DNA from: Phellopilus nigrolimitatus
Lineage: Eukaryota > Basidiomycota > Agaricomycetes > Hymenochaetales > Hymenochaetaceae
Reading direction: 5' to 3'
Assembly: GCA_021029095.1 (NCBI GenBank)
Contig: JAJOHG010000245.1
Span: forward strand, 1 to 38,064
Length of the DNA stretch: 38,064 nucleotides
Each line of letters opens with the position of its first letter. Positions within the stretch are counted from its first letter, which is position 1. The notes below the pieces were generated by a model that worked only from the letters and a program-made list of their open reading frames with translations, made no database searches and had not been told where the DNA came from. The position numbers and the translations under genes are program-made. Shown here in pieces: positions 33,175 to 38,064 of the stretch.

Positions 33175-36100
33175 CTACTTTCCAGACTCGCTCATTCTCG
33201 ACGACGATGACCTGGCTGTTCTGGCGGCAGAAGAAGCGAAATACGCAGAGAGTGTCTCGAAGTCAATAGCGACTGCTTCAAATACGCTTCCTCCTGCAAA
33301 ACAGAAGAAAGCCATTCATCGACACGTCACCGGCAATACCGAAGACGAGCCAGAGATCTTCTTGCAGGCAAACGGGAACTATGGGTTTAATGTACATGTG
33401 AGGATATCGGATGACAATGAGAGCGTAGCACTTTCAAATTCTAAGGGTGCACCAGAAGTAGGCTCTGAGACAACCGGTACGTTTAGGCATTGAGAATACC
33501 GTTGGGATTCTAACGACGTAGTGCGCTTGGACTTTCTTGCTTTACGCTAATCAGCAGGACAGATTCTTCGATCCAATATTTTACTAAATGCCCAAAACTT
33601 CCATGCCCCGGGGAGCCAACGGGAACCTAGCAGCTCGATTGGGTGTACAACGCGTCCAGCTCCTAAAGGATTATTATTGTCGGAAGTTTCAGGAGGTCCT
33701 GCCAGGCCTCCAAGTCAAAAGGATCGTGTGATCACAAATGTTGCGGCCGGGACCTTCCTGAGGGCTGCAGAAGGATCTACTACCATGCGTACTGATGCTC
33801 AGTCTGAGGCTCGTTTTCAGGAAGAAGTCGTGGCTTTGAGAGCACAATTAGAAAAAGTAAGGAATTTCATTTGAAGTCAGGAAATGTAAATCTTCTTTAC
33901 GTATAACACAGCTCAATCGCGAGAATAACGAAGCGAAGGAAGCTTTGAAGGAGGCCGAAGTTGCTCGCTTTGCAAAAGAGGGTGAAGTCAGTATACTGCG
34001 GAAAAGAATCGAAAAAGTGAGTCACCCCTCCCTTTTCCCCTCTCCCCCTCTCCCTCTTTCCCTCCTGTTTGAGTACTAGACGAAATCGCAGGCTGCTCAG
34101 CAACACACAACGGACGTTGTCAAACTAAAGGAGACCAAAGAAGCGGCAGATACCGAACAAGCGCGAAATCGAAAAGAGATGAAGGAACAAATAGAGCGAC
34201 TTCGCACAGAGCATATTTTCAAGGTATTGAACATCTGTAAAATCATATTTATTTTCGTTGCTCATCTCATCTAGCAACATGAACTCGAATTGTCGACTCG
34301 AAAGCCGACATGGTCAGCGCGGTCGAGAAGGACTACAATGGGACCTCAACCTCCCCCCATCCCCTTACCATCTGCAATGCGGGGCTGGACTTCGCCGAAT
34401 CCCGCTGGCCTGATCAAAGACAGCACTCTAGAGGAAACACCTTCACGCCAACGCATAAGATTTGAAACATACGATCAAGAGAAGTCTCCGAGGAACGCAG
34501 CAAAGACACGTTTAGCAGGTCCAGATCTCAAATTTGCTGGATTCGAGAATTCCTTCCTGCAATCATCTCCTGTCAAGTCTCCGTCTCGCTTACGCCATTC
34601 TGCCGCCAATCTCCCTGCTATCTACACTCCTCGGAAGAAAGCTAGAGGGAAAGGCAAAGAAGCGATGGCCAGTGGAGTCTTTTCGCCGGTCCGAATGCCT
34701 CCACTTACTTTGCGACCAAATACCGGACATGATCGTGACAGATCATTTATAGACGATTCTATACAAGACTTCAATGTCGATGTGGAAATGGGCGATGGCA
34801 GTCCACGTATATATTCGGAATCCGTCAGAGATGGAAGCAGTCCGGGTCGTGATCCGGGTGATCTCAGTTCTGTGGTTGATATGGAGCTCCTAGATGACCC
34901 AGAGGGTAGTACTTCTCTTGAGGCAGATAATTTTGACGGCATTGACTGGAGTGAAGAGGTAAGTTCATCCTGAATCTTTATAGCGCAGCATTAACGTTTC
35001 TTGCTAGTTACATTCCATGCTCTTTTCGCATACTTATCGAGTCTCGAAGACGCTCACTTTTCATTTCCTTTTATCTGCCTCTATCCCATCGAACGAAGAC
35101 TATGAGCGCGCGTGTTCGTCGATTTTAGAAGCTCTGGGGACGAAGTATAAGTATGGTACATTTGATGCGCTAATGGGACAAGTGGCAGATAGTTTTAGAT
35201 CGATGTCAGTCATTTTGTGGGAAACTAAACTTGTACGTGTCGTTTGTATCGATCATGTCTTCCAAGATCTGAGTCCGTTCTTCAAAACAGACTAAGCACT
35301 TAATGGCGCTCTTCGATTTGCTTAGCTCAATAATGATCTACATCCCGTGCTTCACTTCGGCCATTCTTCAACCTTCCCTCAACCATCAAAACGGACCAAG
35401 CACTTTTCTACGTGTTTTATGCGATATTGCGTTGAAAAGTAACGATCTCAAAGAGCAGAGGAACACGTTAGGCGAAAGCTCCCCCGTACTGGTCCACTCG
35501 GTGTTAAATCTAGTGGAAACTATTGCATGGACGGTCAAAGATTATTTATCCGATAAGTAAGTTCTGTTTCCTTTGCTGAATTGCGATTTTGAGGTTAAAA
35601 TTCAACTTTTATTTCCGACAGCCTAGCATTTATCCTGCGAACAGATCGGGTTATGATGATTTTGCTAGATAACAAGCAATCAAGTGATGTGATATCCCAC
35701 ACTATCCGGACTCTCGTTCTCTTGTCGTCTCGTAAGCACGATGTCTCCCCCTTTTTTATTATTACTCTTTTGTCCTGAAATTCGCGTGACAGATTCTTCT
35801 CTATTTCTCCCTCTTGTTTCCGTTCCCGACTTAAATGTGGACGGCCAACCTGTAAAGAATAGTCCAAACAATCCCGATCCTACGAGAGTACCTTTGTTGG
35901 AGAAGCTGTGTAATTTTCTAATTGATGCAGGGCCACTCACGGATGTTGTGAGTTTGGGGAGGACATGTCAATGAAGTCACTCGACTAATTTGATTGGTAT
36001 CAGCACGCGGATATATCGTCAATCCTCAACTTCTTCGCCCTCTTAATTACGTCGGATCCTGATGGTAGGCTCACGCTGCTGAATTCCAGCATGCTTGTCC

Positions 36101-36707
36101 CCTGCCTGGTCTATCACCTTGCACGTTTGACCAGCTTGATCTGGGAGGAGGATGAGCATGTTATGCGATCATCTGACTTTGCTGCTAGGTTTGAAGAAGC
36201 AATTTACGAATACTTGTTTGTGCTGACATCGTTAATGTAGCATTGTTCGGAACATCAAGCAGGCACTACATCTCCTACATCGTCTCGTTTTTCCTTCTTC
36301 GGGAACAAACGCAGTGGAGGGCCAGAGTATTGATAACTTCGACTTTCGTCAAAAGCTATATCACGCACCACACATCCTCTTCAACGGCCTGGCACACATG
36401 TTCGTTGTGATGATCGGGCGCCTGAGTTACGCAGGATCCCCCTGAATGGCTGGCACCCAAGCTGCAAGTGGAGATCGAGAAAGCTACTGGTCCGTGCTGA
36501 AATCCTTCCCTCTTCGATTTGAACTGTGTATCGCTAATGGATAACTGCTACTTCACAGAGCCTGCAAGGGACCTGATGGATCTCATCATCGAAGGCCCAG
36601 AGGGCGACAGCGTATGGGCAGCCTATCAAGATGCGGATATCAAAAAAGTTACCGAAGACGATGACGAGATGGAGGCTCGGCTCCTCGATGCGAACGAGCC
36701 TGAATGA
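33158..36707 (+). CDS. ATRIP: ATRIP/Rad26/Ddc2-type checkpoint protein; one frame break in this sequence
   Basis: Partner of the ATR/Rad3/Mec1 kinase in DNA-damage and replication checkpoints. Twelve exons: 33158-33476, 33555-33856, 33912-34016, 34092-34223, 34275-34958, 35008-35232, 35297-35556, 35622-35731, 35793-35947, 36004-36188, 36241-36489, 36559-36707; about 957 residues if the break is ignored. The acidic N-terminus DDSDDYFPDSLILDDDD resembles the RPA-recruitment region, followed by a coiled coil over exons 2-4 (LNRENNEAKEALKEAEVARF, KEMKEQIERLRTEHIFK), an SP-rich linker and a long helical C-terminal half (VRNIKQALHLLHRLVF). In exon 11 the frame after RLSYA needs a one-base shift near 36434 to continue as PPEWLAPKLQVEIEKAT; without it a TGA follows at once. 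Family assignment is by layout and motifs, moderately certain. Confidence 0.78.
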
Positions 36708-36848
36708 CATCACACGCAGCTCCCTCTGTAGTTTTCCTTCACAATCACGATCTATTGTACGATCTGGTTATTTATCCTAACATTATTCGACGCTTGCAAC
36801 AATGTATCCGTATACAATTCATTCTCGCATCTACGCATTCGCATTACT

Positions 36849-38064
36849 TTATATCAATTCCTTGCCCCAGTTACTCATTACCTAAAGAATATACAACGGT
36901 GATGGGTTCAGCCGTATCTTATGATGAACAGACCTATACTTACTTGCCTGCATGTCTTTCTTAACCATTGCGCTTTCCGGGGATCCACTTTACCCGGTTT
37001 ACTGGATCTGTCTTTCAGCCTTTTCGCTGCAAGCACGCAAGACTCATGTCTGAAGCGATTACTAAGTCGTCGGTGTATTATGTCCTACATTCGGTGAGAT
37101 AAAGAAAGTGTAACAAGTGAGTGAAATTATTACCTCGGCGGACAGTGGTCCGATGGCGCTGTCCTTTGTTTTATTGAAAAAGAACTCCAGCTAGTTTCCG
37201 CCAGTGTCGATAGAGATCCATAAGAATTCAGCCAGAACTGCCACAGACACTCCTCCCAATCAACCGCACGCGAGGGCGCCGTGAAAAACCGCTCGCTGCA
37301 CCAAATTGGATACGTCTGCTCGACAAACACAGGGGCCAGAGGTGGGAATGGTATTGGAGAATTCGCCGTGAACTTCGAGGATGAAAGAGCGAAAGGGGAA
37401 ACTAGTCTAGAACGCGTTGAGGGCCGACATTTGCGCTGCGAGCTTGATGTTCAGACCTTTTGGTATGCTTGTTTCCGTCGAAGAAGGAAACAATACAACG
37501 TAGCGAGTCCCGGGCAAACATCTAGCCAAATTTAGATACGAGTTGGATGTACGAATTTCGTGAGGCAGCTGATGAATGATATGGAAGGAAGCCATATCGC
37601 TTACTCCCGATGGCGTACTTTTAGGCCATTGATTGATGACTGCGCTTGGCGAGGGTCCATTTCCGTTACAACGACACAGACGAGGGAACCTTGTCCAATA
37701 TCATTGCACTAAACTGTGGGTCTTTTGTAATAGCCTGCTTACCTTCCCAAGAGTTTAACCAGGTGACCAAAGATTTTAAGTCCTTTAGCTCTATCCATAA
37801 GCATGCCGTTATGTTCGAGTCGCTGGGTTCCGCGTGAACGATGTATGGAAAGAAGAGATCGGTTGAGGTTTGAACTGCAGAATTCTGGATAGGCGAAAAG
37901 AGTGCGAGAAGTCATTTATGGGGGAGATTGATTGATTTTCGAGCCTTGAAGTGTGATGAAACAGCGCCTTTGGAACTACAAACAGACGCATTGTAAAGAA
38001 AGCCACAGAGAATAGACAGTACGTAGACAAAGTCCAAAATAGTAAAGTATGCCTTAGAGGACGA
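36849..38064 (-). pseudogene. Membrane-anchored glycosyltransferase-like gene (GT49/LARGE-like?), frame-disrupted, 5' end unresolved
   Basis: Minus-strand blocks in order: a hydrophobic stretch near the window edge (TILDFVYVLSILCGFLYNAS), ITACLWIELKDLKSLVTWLN, LVCVVVTEMDP, IRTSNSYLNLARCLPGTRYV then VLFPSSTETS, WCSERFFTAPSRAVDWEECL then WQFWLNSYGS, ESCVLAAKRLKD, and a last exon VMSNWGKELI. Exons 36881-36849 and 37049-36944, and the exon ending at 37134, fit splice sites and phase. The pattern (dispersed ITxLWI / NLARxxxxTxxVxLFP / DWEECLWQxWL) resembles fungal GT49-type proteins, but the usual DxD motif is not obvious. Two places need single-base shifts (near 37652 and 37430; the second could instead be a 55-base intron). 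It may be a real gene with sequencing errors or a decaying copy. Confidence 0.45.

Noticed and set aside
36380..36434. 35-base intron GTTCGT..GCAG to explain the ATRIP frame break
   Set aside because: GTTCGT is used as a donor elsewhere here, but the intron would be shorter than any other in the window and would delete the conserved-looking FVVMIGRLSY.
1..38064. Secondary-metabolite or other gene cluster, tRNA, CRISPR or viral insertion
   Set aside because: Genes are unrelated housekeeping functions; no synthase core, tRNA-like fold, spaced direct repeats or viral genes were seen.

Overview
The window is nuclear DNA from a filamentous fungus, most likely an Agaricomycete basidiomycete. Genes are compact and close together on both strands. 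Almost all are split by short introns (about 49-90 bases) with GT..AG ends, and many products are typical fungal orthologues. I see no rRNA, tRNA, CRISPR array or bacterial-type operon. Coding coordinates below span first to last coding base; exon lists were rebuilt by hand from splice sites and checked for reading-phase consistency.

Left end (1-2573): a nested pair of related DNA transposons. Element A (116-2067) has matching inverted termini and a perfect 7-base target duplication. It sits inside an older relative, B, whose end at 2573 is the same kind of end as A's left end. Element A carries on its minus strand an intron-containing fragment of a CCDC25-like (NFACT-R/DUF814) gene, so it looks like a gene-capturing Pack-type element. 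B abuts the 3' end of an intradiol dioxygenase gene, and the transposon terminus supplies that gene's stop codon.

2566-10255: intradiol ring-cleavage dioxygenase (-), a low-complexity conserved-looking protein (-), a cysteine-rich type I membrane protein (-) divergent from a mitochondrial DUF1279 protein (+), a small RPEL-repeat actin-binding protein (-), and an unrecognised 192-residue protein (-).

11200-17566: an 861-residue Ser/Thr/Pro-rich protein with a folded-looking C-terminal segment (+), convergent with a metallo-beta-lactamase-fold hydrolase (-), then a Ser/Thr-rich cell-surface sensor-like protein (-).

18280-24721: a P5B-type transport ATPase (YPK9/ATP13A2 family, 15 exons, -) directly downstream of the Golgi Qb-SNARE BOS1 (-).

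25340-32617: a FAM72 homologue (-) head to head with the ribosome-biogenesis factor RRP17/NOL12 (+), then the nonsense-mediated decay factor UPF2/NMD2 (19 exons, +).

33158-38064: an ATRIP/Rad26-type checkpoint protein (+) with one frame-breaking base near 36434, then a minus-strand membrane-anchored glycosyltransferase-like gene with apparent frame breaks that runs to the window edge.

The genes are mostly unrelated housekeeping functions, with no sign of a cluster or single pathway. The most unusual structure is the nested transposon with its captured gene fragment and its effect on the neighbouring dioxygenase.
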